64,000 nt of DNA from Asticcacaulis taihuensis. Lineage in GTDB: Bacteria > Pseudomonadota > Alphaproteobacteria > Caulobacterales > Caulobacteraceae. The stretch's first letter is position 1. Each line of letters starts with the position of its first letter. Made by a program: the position numbers and the translations under genes. The notes under the pieces are model-generated. The model worked only from the letters and a program-made list of their open reading frames with translations. It was not told where the DNA came from and did no database searches. This document shows, piece by piece, positions 1 through 8,486 of the stretch. The stretch covers positions 1 through 64,000 of the forward strand of contig NZ_FMTS01000003.1 in assembly GCF_900100255.1 (NCBI RefSeq). Reading direction: 5' to 3'.

Positions 1-150
1 GCGCTCGAAATGGGTGTAGTTCAGCACTACGGCGTCGGGCGCAAACAGGCCCGTCATCAGGTATTTGTCGCGCAGATCGGCATTATCCGCCCCCTTCATC
101 ATATCCGGATGCGTGGCGTAGAGCGTCTTGGCATAGTGGCTGGTACACAT
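1..150 (-). CDS. kduI: 5-keto-4-deoxyuronate isomerase KduI, N-terminal part
   Basis: The first 50 residues of a gene that runs off the left edge; the ATG is at 148-150. The fragment from [12 protein letters not shown] to [10 protein letters not shown] matches the KduI N-terminus pattern (LR..FL...F..D.....Y.H..R). KduI isomerises 5-keto-4-deoxyuronate to 3-deoxy-D-glycero-2,5-hexodiulosonate in the cytoplasm, a central step after pectate lyases and GH105 enzymes have produced unsaturated galacturonate. The regulator gene ends 115 bases upstream, and a LacI-type operator lies 70 bases before the start, so it should be co-regulated with the pectin genes that follow. The rest of the protein, including the metal site, is outside the window. 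Confidence 0.8.
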   Translation of the reverse strand, partial: MCTSHYAKTLYATHPDMMKGADNADLRDKYLMTGLFAPDAVVLNYTHFER

Positions 151-219
151 GGTTTTATTCCCGTTTGAAAAGGCTTATGCGGACGTTTTCCGTTAGATGC
201 CTTGTTGTTTATGCGTTTT

Positions 220-233
220 GGTAACCGGTGTCA
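220..233. promoter_or_regulatory. LacI-type operator upstream of kduI
   Basis: GGTAACCGGTGTCA, one perfect GGTGTCA half-site and one degenerate half around a central CCGG. It is the same motif, on the opposite strand, as the copy at 1373 and resembles the perfect palindrome at 11550. It lies about 70 bases before the kduI start. Confidence 0.7.
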
Positions 234-264
234 TTTGTTTTGACAATACAATTCTGGCATGGCC

Positions 265-1323
265 TCAAAGGCCGGCCTTTGGCGCTCCCGAAGAACCGCG
301 CACGATCAGGGCTGAAGGCACCGTCATGGTCTGGTCTGCGGTCGCTGGCCGGGAGACGAGCAGGTCAGCGGCCATGCGCGCCATGTCTCGCGTCGGCAGG
401 CGGACCGTCGTCAGCGGCGGCGACAGGCGATCGGCGATTGGCGCATCATCGAAACCGATCAAGGTGAGGTCGCCGGGGATACGCAGGTCCGCTTCAAAAG
501 CGGCCTTGTAGGCACCGGCGGCCATTTCGTCATTGGCGCAGATGATCGCCGTCGGGCGGTCCGGCCGGCGCAGAAGGCGTCTCGCCGCCGCATAGCCGGA
601 TTCGAAGCTGTAATTTCCCGGTTCATCGAGGTCCGGCGCGATGGCGGCGCCGTGCGCGGCCAGCCCGGTTTCGAAACCGTGCCGGCGGACATGGGCCGAG
701 GGGTAGTCAGGGTTGCCGCCGATATAGCCAATACGACGATGACCGAGACCGGCGACGTGTGCGCCGGCCTCGGCGCAGCCGATATCATCGCAAGACACGA
801 TTTCCCGTCCGATGGCGGCATTGCCATCGCCAGAGGTGCGCGCCGTCACGCGTACACGCGGCACGTTCAGTTCCTCCAGCAGGTCCAATAGCTGCCGATC
901 CTCGGCGATCGGCGGCAGGACGATAACACCGGAGGGCCGCTGGCTTTCCAGAAAGTCGCGCAGTTCGGAAAGGAAGGTCTCACTGTGCCAGGTACAGGGA
1001 TGGACGACCAGTTCGATGCCTGAACCACGCAGGCGATCCAGTGCGCCCATCTGCATGTTGACGATGTACTGGGCATTGGGATTGTCGTAGATCAGGCCGA
1101 TCAGCAGAGCCCGGCGAAAAGCCAGGCCGCGCGCCTGCGGATCAGGGCGAAAACCGACACGGGTAATAATTTCGGCGATATCGTCGCGGGTCCGGGCATG
1201 GACGCTGGGCGAGTTGTTGATGACGCGTGAAACGGTTTTTTTGGAGACACCGGCCAGCCGGGCCACATCGTTTATGGTCGCCTTCCTGCCGCGGCCGAGA
1301 AAGGCTTCAATCGTCTCCGTCAT
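265..1323 (-). CDS. LacI-family transcriptional regulator, probable pectin-locus repressor
   Basis: About 352 residues from ATG 1321-1323; an earlier in-frame start at 1353 would add ten residues without family similarity. Residues 15-35 (TINDVARLAGVSKKTVSRVI) are the classic LacI helix-turn-helix and hinge start. The remainder is a periplasmic-binding-protein-like ligand domain with LIGLIYDNPNAQY and IICANDEMAAGAY blocks. The gene sits between kduI and the divergent PL1 lyase, and an operator lies 50 bases upstream of its start, consistent with autoregulation. The effector is probably a pectin breakdown product such as a ketodeoxyuronate; this is inferred from gene context. Confidence 0.9.
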   Translation of the reverse strand: MTETIEAFLGRGRKATINDVARLAGVSKKTVSRVINNSPSVHARTRDDIAEIITRVGFRPDPQARGLAFRRALLIGLIYDNPNAQYIVNMQMGALDRLRGSGIELVVHPCTWHSETFLSELRDFLESQRPSGVIVLPPIAEDRQLLDLLEELNVPRVRVTARTSGDGNAAIGREIVSCDDIGCAEAGAHVAGLGHRRIGYIGGNPDYPSAHVRRHGFETGLAAHGAAIAPDLDEPGNYSFESGYAAARRLLRRPDRPTAIICANDEMAAGAYKAAFEADLRIPGDLTLIGFDDAPIADRLSPPLTTVRLPTRDMARMAADLLVSRPATADQTMTVPSALIVRGSSGAPKAGL

Positions 1324-1372
1324 CCCGCCTCCCCGGAATCCGGCCCCTTGCAACGAGCGCCGATTAGCTTTA

Positions 1373-1386
1373 TGACACCGGTTACC
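1373..1386. promoter_or_regulatory. LacI-type operator in the lacI/PL1 divergent promoter
   Basis: TGACACCGGTTACC, the reverse complement of the kduI operator. It lies between the regulator start (1323) and the pectate lyase start (1492), so it can serve both divergent genes. Confidence 0.7.
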
Positions 1387-1491
1387 ATATTATAAGGCGG
1401 ACGTCACGCATCGATTTCATGCAGGGAATCGAGCGGGCGAGCCGAAGACGGCCAAACGGGTCGAAACAGGGTTTAAAAGGAAGGAAACACT

Positions 1492-2853
1492 ATGTCTTTC
1501 AATAAGATATTGTGGCTGTGCGGCGTCATGGCTCTCGCTACCCCATTCCAAGTTCCTCCGGCAATGGCCGCGGCGCCGGCGACAGCGGATTTTCACCTGA
1601 ACCGCTCGACCTATGATGTCCTGGGCTGGGCGCGCGCCACGCAGGGCGGCAAGGGGGGGCGCATTCTTCGCGTCACCAATCTCAATGAAAGCGGGCCGGG
1701 CTCCTTCCGCGCCGCGGTGGAAGCCGAAGGGCCGCGCATCGTGGTCTTTGAAGTCGGCGGCGTCATCGATCTCGACAGCGCCTCGATTCGTATCAAAAAT
1801 CCTTTCCTGACCATTGCCGGCCAGACCGCGCCATCGCCCGGCATCACCTTTATCAAGGGCGAATTCAATATCGCCACTCATGATGTCATCGTGCAGCACA
1901 TCATGGTCCGCACCGGCGAGGCCGGCCACCCCAAGAAAAGCGGCTGGGAAGCCGATGGCCTGTCCGCCAACGGGGCGTATAATGTCATCGTCGATCATTG
2001 CAGCTTCTCCTGGGCGACCGACGAGAATCTGTCGGCCTCCGGGCCGCGCTTCAAGGGGGCGGACATCACCGAATGGCGGCAGAATACCTCGCATAATATC
2101 ACCTACAGCCATAACCTGGTCTATGAGGGACTGGCGAAATCGACCCACGGCAAGGGCGAGCATTCCAAGGGCGGCCTGATCCATGACAACGCCACGGGCA
2201 TCCTGCTCTATGCCAATCTCTATGCCTCGAACGAGGAGCGCAACGCCCTGTTCAAGGGCGGGGTCCATGCCGCCGAGATCAATTCGATGATTTATAATCC
2301 GGGGCAGAAGGCGGTTCATTACAACCTGATCGCCCATGAATGGGAAACCCATCCGTTCGAGACCGGGATGATCACCCTGATCGGCAATGTTTATCGCCAA
2401 GGGCCGGATACGGTCACCGCCACGCCGCTGTTCAGCCTGGGGGGCGATGGCGATGTGTCGCTGTACATGCGCGACAATATCGCCGTCGATCCCTATGGAA
2501 CACCGGTGGCGCAGACCGGTCGCTATACCACCGGTTCGGCGAAAATCATCAAGGCGCAGACGCCCTACATCCCGGAGGATATGCCGATCATTCCGGCGGC
2601 GCGGCTGGAGGACGAAATCTACGAATCCGTCGGTGCCCGCCCCTGGGACCGTGACGATGTCGATTTCAAGATCCTGTCGGATGTGGCCGAGGGCCGCGGC
2701 GAGATCATCGATTCCGAAACGCAGAACTATTACGGCTATCCGAAATATCAGCGCACCGATGCGCCCTTCGTGGAAGCCGACTGGAACCTCGATGACATGA
2801 GCCCCAGGGCCGGCTGGGCCTCACTATACACGAAGTCCCATCCGAAGCACTGA
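1492..2853 (+). CDS. Secreted pectate lyase, PL1 family
   Basis: 453 residues with a signal peptide (hydrophobic run 5-20, likely cleavage near AMA-AAPA at 27). A right-handed parallel beta-helix protein of the pectate lyase superfamily: it cleaves polygalacturonate by beta-elimination outside the cytoplasm. Residues 164-182 (NVIVDHCSFSWATDENLS) match the conserved vDHcSfSW.tDE motif of PL1 enzymes. A good ribosome site (AAGGAAGG) precedes the ATG. It is divergent from the LacI regulator with an operator between them. The exact PL1 subfamily and preferred substrate cannot be fixed from sequence alone. Confidence 0.88.
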   Translation: MSFNKILWLCGVMALATPFQVPPAMAAAPATADFHLNRSTYDVLGWARATQGGKGGRILRVTNLNESGPGSFRAAVEAEGPRIVVFEVGGVIDLDSASIRIKNPFLTIAGQTAPSPGITFIKGEFNIATHDVIVQHIMVRTGEAGHPKKSGWEADGLSANGAYNVIVDHCSFSWATDENLSASGPRFKGADITEWRQNTSHNITYSHNLVYEGLAKSTHGKGEHSKGGLIHDNATGILLYANLYASNEERNALFKGGVHAAEINSMIYNPGQKAVHYNLIAHEWETHPFETGMITLIGNVYRQGPDTVTATPLFSLGGDGDVSLYMRDNIAVDPYGTPVAQTGRYTTGSAKIIKAQTPYIPEDMPIIPAARLEDEIYESVGARPWDRDDVDFKILSDVAEGRGEIIDSETQNYYGYPKYQRTDAPFVEADWNLDDMSPRAGWASLYTKSHPKH

Positions 2854-2871
2854 GATAACCAGAAGAATAAG

Positions 2872-3036
2872 GGTATCCGCAGATTACGCAGATTTTTCAG
2901 AGATCTGCCGGCGGACTGATGTGCATAAAACATTCAAAAGTGATGGCGCTTTGCGCCAGAGCAAATCTCCATCACTTTCCAATCATACCTATTAAGCGCT
3001 GAAAAATCTGCGTAATCTGTGTAATCTGCGGATACA
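2872..3036. repeat. Composite inverted-repeat element between convergent genes
   Basis: Outer arms: a 28-base segment at 2873-2900 (starting GTATCCGCAGATTACG) is repeated inverted at 2999-3034, where a 9-base stretch (TGTAATCTG) is duplicated inside the arm. An inner hairpin pairs AAAGTGATGG (2937-2946) with CCATCACTTT (2969-2978) around a GGCG-CTTTG-CGCC core. It separates the PL1 gene from the convergent esterase gene and could end transcription from both sides. Confidence 0.8.
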
Positions 3037-3041
3037 CTTTC

Positions 3042-4637
3042 TCAGGTGCCCTGCTGGATAAAGGGCACCTTAGCAAAGAGTTTGCGTTCCTCGCCGCGCG
3101 GATCATTCGCCAGTTGCGGCGGCAGGTCCATCAGCATTGTTTCGCGCTTTTCCATCGAATAGGGCTTCCAGTCCGGCAGGATGGCGGTTTGTGGCGAGCC
3201 TGAGCGGGCGAAGGCGATGAAAGCATCCGAGAACAGATCGGCCATTCTGCGCGCCTCTGCGCTGTCGGTTGTGATGCTGTCAGCCACGGCCGTGGTGCGG
3301 AAAACCAGCGGAATATCAATGGTGTGCGGCGCGCCCAGCCGGCCGGCGTCTTTCGGCGTTTTCCAGTCGACCTGATAGGCATAGGTGACCGCGCCAGATT
3401 TCGCACGGGCCTCCAGTTCCTCGATCGCGCCGCGCCACGATCTGCCGGCGGTGGTGGCCACAAAGAAAACATCTGATGGCGACATCTGCGGATAGAGGCG
3501 GCGGTAGGTGTCGATCACCACATAGGGGTCGATATCGATGCGGTATTGCGGCGGCAGTTTTACCGGCAGCTCTTCCCAGGTCAGATCGAAATTGTGCGGA
3601 TCACCGCTTAAGAAAGCGCGGGTTTCGTCGTGCGTATTGCCGATCATCATGGGTATGTCAGCGGATTGTGACGGCGCGTCGGGCCAGAAGGGATGACGGG
3701 ACAGGGTCGTTTCATCGAGCACCGGGCCGAAATAAAGCCCGCCCTTGCCGATCACCGGATCGTTGGCCTTCAGCGCTGCCACAAGGTCAGCCATGGGCAG
3801 GGCCTGTACCTGCGCCAGGCCCTCGGCGTCGGGCTTCAGGTCCAGCGCAGCCAGGAAAGCTATCGTGCGTTGGGTGGCATTGCCGGGACCGGAGGCGGTG
3901 ACCTGTTGGCCGCTCATGGTGGCGGCGCGGTGAAACAGGCCCCTGGCCGCGGGTGTCGCCATCATCGTGGCGATCTTGGCGCCGCCACCGGACTGGCCGA
4001 AAACCATTACGCAACCGGGATCGCCGCCGAAGGCGGCGATATTGTCGCGCACCCATTCGAGCGCCAGATGGATATCGAGCTGACCGCAATTGCCGGAAAA
4101 GGCCAGCGGTCCCGGCGCGCCCGTGACCTCGTGTTCCAGCCGCGCCAGATAGAGATAACCGAAGGCGTTCAGGCGGTGATTGATGGTCACAACCACCACA
4201 TCGCCGCGCAGGGCCAGATTTGTGGCGTCATAAAGCGGGCTGCCGCCCGAGCCGGTATTATAGGCGCCGCCGTGGATATAGACCATGACCGGCCGCCGCT
4301 TGCGCGCGCTGGCTTGCGGCGTCCAGACATTGAGGAACAGGCAGTCTTCGCTTTGGCCGTAAGGATCGGGCGTGCCGGCTTGTGGGGCCGCCGCGCCGTA
4401 ATGATCGGCGATATAGGGTTTTGTCCATGGTTCCGGCTTCACCGGCGGCCGGAAGCGCGTTTTAGTCGTATCCTGGCCATAGCGCAGGCCGAGGAAGATA
4501 TCGACACCGCCTTTTGCCTGCCCGATGACCGGTCCGGCCTGTGTCATGACCTGCGGTTTGCTTGTCCGGGCGAGCGCGGGCGCGGCCATCAGGCCGGCAG
4601 AGGCGCCCAGGAGTTTCAGGCTTTCGCGGCGGTTCAT
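3042..4637 (-). CDS. Carboxylesterase type B, secreted, probable pectin or hemicellulose side-group esterase
   Basis: 531 residues from ATG 4635-4637, chosen because it overlaps the PL10 stop as ATGA and opens with a twin-arginine-like leader (NRRESLKLLGASAG, then AAPALA). It has the alpha/beta-hydrolase type B signature: the oxyanion region MVYIHGGAYNTG (about 118-129), the nucleophile elbow GQSGGG (Ser about 216), an acidic residue in NTHDETRAF, and His in APHTIDIPLVF. It is the last gene of the GH43-CE12-PL10-esterase block, so removal of acetyl, methyl or feruloyl groups from pectin fragments is plausible. The true substrate is unknown. Confidence 0.85.
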   Translation of the reverse strand: MNRRESLKLLGASAGLMAAPALARTSKPQVMTQAGPVIGQAKGGVDIFLGLRYGQDTTKTRFRPPVKPEPWTKPYIADHYGAAAPQAGTPDPYGQSEDCLFLNVWTPQASARKRRPVMVYIHGGAYNTGSGGSPLYDATNLALRGDVVVVTINHRLNAFGYLYLARLEHEVTGAPGPLAFSGNCGQLDIHLALEWVRDNIAAFGGDPGCVMVFGQSGGGAKIATMMATPAARGLFHRAATMSGQQVTASGPGNATQRTIAFLAALDLKPDAEGLAQVQALPMADLVAALKANDPVIGKGGLYFGPVLDETTLSRHPFWPDAPSQSADIPMMIGNTHDETRAFLSGDPHNFDLTWEELPVKLPPQYRIDIDPYVVIDTYRRLYPQMSPSDVFFVATTAGRSWRGAIEELEARAKSGAVTYAYQVDWKTPKDAGRLGAPHTIDIPLVFRTTAVADSITTDSAEARRMADLFSDAFIAFARSGSPQTAILPDWKPYSMEKRETMLMDLPPQLANDPRGEERKLFAKVPFIQQGT

Positions 4638-5941
4638 TGTGCGGCCTGCGGATGGACGAGGCTCCATTTGGTGTACGCCTTGAAGACTTTCAAAGGTGCG
4701 GTATTGAACCAGGCATAGCCGTTACGGCGCTCCACGCTGATTTCGTTGACATCATCGTGCAGGGTCTTGTCGCGGTCGCCGAAGATCGGTTTGCCGGTGG
4801 CCGACACGTAATAGCGTGCCCACAGGTCGGGCGCGCCGGGGCTGGAGATCAGCTTGCGGCCGGCGGCCTTGTCGCCGCCATCGGTCCAGGCGACATCATG
4901 CAGCGCTGACCCATGCAGCCATTTGACGCCGTCATGCACGGCCGCCACGACCTGCGGCGACGGATCGGGCAGTGTCATCAGATAGACGAGCAGGCTGGCG
5001 CTTTCGGCGCTGGAAAGGGCGTCAGGCTCGAAATTGCGCGCCGCCACCGGTAATTCGGTGAGAGCATCGTGTTGTTGCCCCCAGACGGTGCGATGGCCAT
5101 TCACGCGCACCTGCGTGGTCAGGATGCAGGCGATGGCGCGGTTACGCGCTTCGGCGGCCTTCTGGCGTGTGGCCTCCGGCACGAAAGCGTAATCACCATT
5201 GCCAGAGGCTATATCCGACATCAGTAAGGCGGCATGGACCAGGGCGTCGTCATTGAAGGTGATGGCGTCATGATAACCGCCTTCCAGCGGCCAGACCTGC
5301 GGCCATCCGCCATTGGGGAACTGGGCGTTGAACAGATAGGCCGCGCCCTTGTCAAAAGCGGTGCGATAGGCTTGGCTGTCAGCGCCGGGCAGGGCCGTGA
5401 TGACGCGCGCCAGAAACTGAAGTTCGGTGATGGTGGCGTCGTTATCGAGCGTGCCGACATAGTGCCAGTGTTCATCACGCGCGAGATCGAAATCGCCCGG
5501 CGCGGCGAAATGCGAATTATTGTCTCCGGCCCAGGGCTGGCCGGGCACACGCAGGGCGCCGTCGCGTGACTGGTTCTTGCTCCAGCCGCCGGCGGGGGTC
5601 TGGAAACTGACAATAACATCAGCGATATGCCGGGCTTCCGGCGTGGCGTACCACTCAGGCGGGCGGTCGAGCGGCATGGTCTTCTCACTGTCGCCGCGCA
5701 TTTTGACAGGCGCGAAATGGCCCGGCGCCCCTTCGGCGGCCAGGGCGGCGCGATCGGCGGCCATCTGCGCCACGGAGCGGTCGAGATAGGTCCGCCAGGC
5801 CGGCTGCGCTTCCGGCGGCAGGGTGTTGATGCGCTCGGCGGTGATCGCCTGAGCCGCGGTATTGACGCCGACGACTGCGGCGAAGGCAGGCGCGGCAAGG
5901 AGTACAGTCATGATGGAAAGGACGGGAAGGCGTAATTTCAT
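4634..5941 (-). CDS. pelA: Secreted pectate lyase, PL10 family (PelA-like)
   Basis: 435 residues from ATG 5939-5941, with AGGAG upstream and a signal peptide (MKLRLPVLSIMTVLLAAPAFA). PL10 lyases have an alpha/alpha-barrel fold and cut polygalacturonate in a calcium-dependent way. Family landmarks are seen: PAGGWSKNQ, GTLDNDATITEL, FPNGGWPQVWPL with YHDAITFNDDA, FEPDALSSAESA and a C-terminal DVNEISVERRNGYAWF. It starts 10 bases after the CE12 stop, and its stop overlaps the esterase start, so it is translationally coupled within this block. An upstream start at 6010 would bury the signal peptide. Confidence 0.9.
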   Translation of the reverse strand: MKLRLPVLSIMTVLLAAPAFAAVVGVNTAAQAITAERINTLPPEAQPAWRTYLDRSVAQMAADRAALAAEGAPGHFAPVKMRGDSEKTMPLDRPPEWYATPEARHIADVIVSFQTPAGGWSKNQSRDGALRVPGQPWAGDNNSHFAAPGDFDLARDEHWHYVGTLDNDATITELQFLARVITALPGADSQAYRTAFDKGAAYLFNAQFPNGGWPQVWPLEGGYHDAITFNDDALVHAALLMSDIASGNGDYAFVPEATRQKAAEARNRAIACILTTQVRVNGHRTVWGQQHDALTELPVAARNFEPDALSSAESASLLVYLMTLPDPSPQVVAAVHDGVKWLHGSALHDVAWTDGGDKAAGRKLISSPGAPDLWARYYVSATGKPIFGDRDKTLHDDVNEISVERRNGYAWFNTAPLKVFKAYTKWSLVHPQAAQ

Positions 5942-5951
5942 GGTGGCACTC

Positions 5952-6806
5952 CTAAGGAATAATATACGGACGCAGATCAGGCACTTTTTGGGCCAGTTCC
6001 TCGCTGACAAGGCCGGAAATCAGGTCGGCGCCTGTCTTGCCCAGGTGCGTATAATCGAAAGCCTGTTTGGCGAAGGCCATCTGATCAAAGGCCGGTGTCG
6101 GTGGAGCGGCTGGTGGCTTGGCGGCGGCAATGGTGGTGCCCGTACCGGCAGCCGCCACGACTTCGGGTGGCGGTGGCACCTGCGCCAGAGCCATAGCCTG
6201 AAGCGGTCCCAGCGCCTGCACCACGTCACGGCTGCGGGCATGGAGATCGACCAGAGGCACATTCATGTCGGCAGCCACCTGGCGCGTGGCCGCCGCCCAG
6301 GGCGCCAGATCGTCATCTAGCTGGCCGTCCCTGAAGCTGCGCCGCGTCAGAGGGGTGACCAGCAACGGAATGGCGCCAGCGGCGCGGGCTTCGCTGACAT
6401 ATTGCCGGATAAAGGCGGGAAACTCGGTCTTCAGGTCGGTGGAACGGCCTGGCTTGCCGGGCTGGTCGTTATGGCCGAACTGGATCAGCACCCAGGTTTT
6501 GGCATAGCCGCCGGATTTGATCTCGGCCAGGGCGATATCCCATGACCCTTCGGCGCGGTAACTGAAGCTGGAGCGGCCGCCGCGCGCCAGGTTGATGCAG
6601 GCGGCAAACGACGTCAGGTGATCGGCGCAGAAGGCACTGCCCCAGCCGCTTTGCACCGCCGTCGTCGAATCCCCGACCAGTATCACCCTGACAGCGCTGA
6701 TCTGCTTGGTCTGGGTGCGCGCCTCGGCGTCAGCCGGTGTCAGGGTCTGACCATGCGCCGTAGTGGCAAAACAGGCGAAGGCCAGGGTGGCGAGGAGAGA
6801 TTTCAT
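5952..6806 (-). CDS. Rhamnogalacturonan acetylesterase-like SGNH hydrolase, CE12
   Basis: 284 residues from ATG 6804-6806, with signal peptide MKSLLATLAFACFATTAHGQ. SGNH blocks are in order: GDST (Ser 47), the Gly in NLARGGRSS, GHND (Asn 113), and the C-terminal DYTHLG (Asp 251, His 254). CE12 enzymes remove acetyl groups from rhamnogalacturonan I so that lyases and hydrolases can act. A proline/alanine-rich insert (VPPPPEVVAAAG and onward) lies before the catalytic His region. It begins one base after the GH43 stop and belongs to the same transcription unit. Confidence 0.88.
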   Translation of the reverse strand: MKSLLATLAFACFATTAHGQTLTPADAEARTQTKQISAVRVILVGDSTTAVQSGWGSAFCADHLTSFAACINLARGGRSSFSYRAEGSWDIALAEIKSGGYAKTWVLIQFGHNDQPGKPGRSTDLKTEFPAFIRQYVSEARAAGAIPLLVTPLTRRSFRDGQLDDDLAPWAAATRQVAADMNVPLVDLHARSRDVVQALGPLQAMALAQVPPPPEVVAAAGTGTTIAAAKPPAAPPTPAFDQMAFAKQAFDYTHLGKTGADLISGLVSEELAQKVPDLRPYIIP

Positions 6807-6807
6807 A

Positions 6808-8400
6808 TCAAAGCGCCCTGTAGGTGAAGTTGCGGAAACGGGCCTCGCCCTTGCCGGCGGCATAGAGGCCGGGGCGCAGCATCAGGAAGCCGCCGCGCAC
6901 ATTATGGTGGTAGCCGGAAACCTCCATGCCGCGATCGAAGCGCGTCCAGTTCTGACCGTCCGCCGATGTATGGAAACTGACAATGTGGCGGTTGTTGCGG
7001 ACGCGCAGTTTCATCCGGCGGCCATGAGGATTGGCGGGGCGTCCGCGCTCGATGCCGTACTGATGGGTGATGAAGGTCTTTTCATCGAACCCCAGCCCGC
7101 AATAGAGGTTGGAATCATAGAACAGCAGCAGGCCGGCGCGGGCGTCCGGATCGATCTCGATATCGCACTCGAATTCGTATGCCTGGTCGCCGGCGACGCA
7201 CAGCAGCGGCGCGGAAGAGGATGGCGTTTCACCGCGCGCCGCCAGATGGAGGACGCCGTTTTCGCGGCGGAGGCGGCCGGTTTCATCGGCGGCCGGATTG
7301 AAGAAATTCCATTGCCGGCCGTATTTTTCGGTGGTGAAATCATCGGAAAGCGCCAGGCCGTGCGGCGTGGCCGGGTCGGGGAGAGGCTTGCTTATCGGTT
7401 GCGACAGGTCGCCGCCGACGAAATCGAACCAGCCGTCGGCGCTCCAGGTGACCGGCGCCAGCAGGGTTTGTCTTCCCAGGGTCCAGAAGCCGTTTTCATA
7501 TCCGTGATAAACGCCCCACCAGTCGCCTTTAGGGCCTTCCACCAGGGTGGCATGGCCGCGCGACCACCACTTTTCCGCAAGCGAGGCGGTATGGACCAGC
7601 GGATTGCGCGGATGCTGTTCCCACGGGCCATTGATCGAGTGTGACCGCGCCGCGATGACCATATGGCCGGTGGGTGGTCCCGCCGTGCCGCCCACGGCCA
7701 GGATCAGGTAATAATACTCGCCATGACGGGTGACTTTCGGCCCTTCCGGGGAAAAGCTTTCCACATCCCAGTCTTCGGGATAGTGCCACGGATCATAGAC
7801 ATGCTCCGGCGCGCCGAGGGTTGATAAGCCATCATCGGCCAGCCGCACCCGGTCACCGCCGCTTAAGAAAAGCCAGCGCGAACCGTCTTCGCCAACTGCA
7901 TGGCCCGGATCGATATGGTCAGGCAGGTTGAGATCGACCGGCTCCGACCATGGTCCCGTGATATCATCGGCCCAGATGACCCAGGAGGTAGTCCGGCTGC
8001 CCGGCGCCTTCGTCTGTTTTGTCGGGATGTAGAGGTAATAGCGGTCCTTATGTTTACACAGTTCCGGCGCCCAGACCGAGCCGATATTGCGGGTCAGCGC
8101 CGCCGTTACCGGCTGCCAGTTCACCAGGTCACGCGAATGCCAGATGATCAGGCCGGGATAGGCTTCGAAGGTCGAGAAGGTCATGTAATAGTCAGCGCCG
8201 TCCTTCAGGATCGACGGATCGGGATGGTCACCGGCCATGATCGGATTGAGGAAGGTGCCGTCGCCAAGATCGGCCCGACGCTGGCCTTCCACGCCGCGTG
8301 CCGCTGTCAACGGAGCGGCATCGCCGCCGGCGGGCAGGCCGAAAAGCAGGGCGCCCAGTCCGGCTGATTTCAGGGCGTCGCGGCGGCTGGCTTTCGGCAT
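6808..8400 (-). CDS. Glycoside hydrolase family 43 with C-terminal beta-sandwich
   Basis: 530 residues from ATG 8398-8400, with a strong ribosome site (GGAGAGG) and a twin-arginine leader (SRRDALKSAGLGALLFG). The five-bladed beta-propeller begins with AGDHPDPSIL (catalytic-base Asp about 60). The segment DVESFSPEGPKV contains the likely general-acid Glu. Residues from about 345 onward form a concanavalin-like module (FDYNSN-type and RRMKLRVRNNRHIVSFH) typical of GH43 accessory domains. GH43 members are alpha-L-arabinofuranosidases, beta-xylosidases, arabinanases or galactosidases. In this context an arabinan or galactan side chain of rhamnogalacturonan I is the likely target. Confidence 0.85.
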   Translation of the reverse strand: MPKASRRDALKSAGLGALLFGLPAGGDAAPLTAARGVEGQRRADLGDGTFLNPIMAGDHPDPSILKDGADYYMTFSTFEAYPGLIIWHSRDLVNWQPVTAALTRNIGSVWAPELCKHKDRYYLYIPTKQTKAPGSRTTSWVIWADDITGPWSEPVDLNLPDHIDPGHAVGEDGSRWLFLSGGDRVRLADDGLSTLGAPEHVYDPWHYPEDWDVESFSPEGPKVTRHGEYYYLILAVGGTAGPPTGHMVIAARSHSINGPWEQHPRNPLVHTASLAEKWWSRGHATLVEGPKGDWWGVYHGYENGFWTLGRQTLLAPVTWSADGWFDFVGGDLSQPISKPLPDPATPHGLALSDDFTTEKYGRQWNFFNPAADETGRLRRENGVLHLAARGETPSSSAPLLCVAGDQAYEFECDIEIDPDARAGLLLFYDSNLYCGLGFDEKTFITHQYGIERGRPANPHGRRMKLRVRNNRHIVSFHTSADGQNWTRFDRGMEVSGYHHNVRGGFLMLRPGLYAAGKGEARFRNFTYRAL

Positions 8401-8430
8401 GACCTCTCCTTCAAAAACATCCCCGCTCAT

Positions 8431-8462
8431 AAAAAGGGGGCGCCGGATGACTCCGGCGCCCC
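8431..8462 (-). terminator. Intrinsic terminator after the TonB-dependent receptor
   Basis: On the minus strand, GGGGCGCCGG and CCGGCGCCCC form a perfect stem followed at once by CTTTTT. It lies in the 86-base gap between the receptor stop and the GH43 start and probably lowers transcription into the GH43 block rather than ending it completely. Confidence 0.8.
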
Positions 8463-8486
8463 AGTCATGACAGTGAGGAGGTAACT

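Noticed and set aside
1417-2400. Long open frame on the minus strand across the PL1 gene
   Set aside because: It lies opposite a clear secreted lyase with signal peptide and motifs; its translation has no family features. A GC-rich codon shadow.
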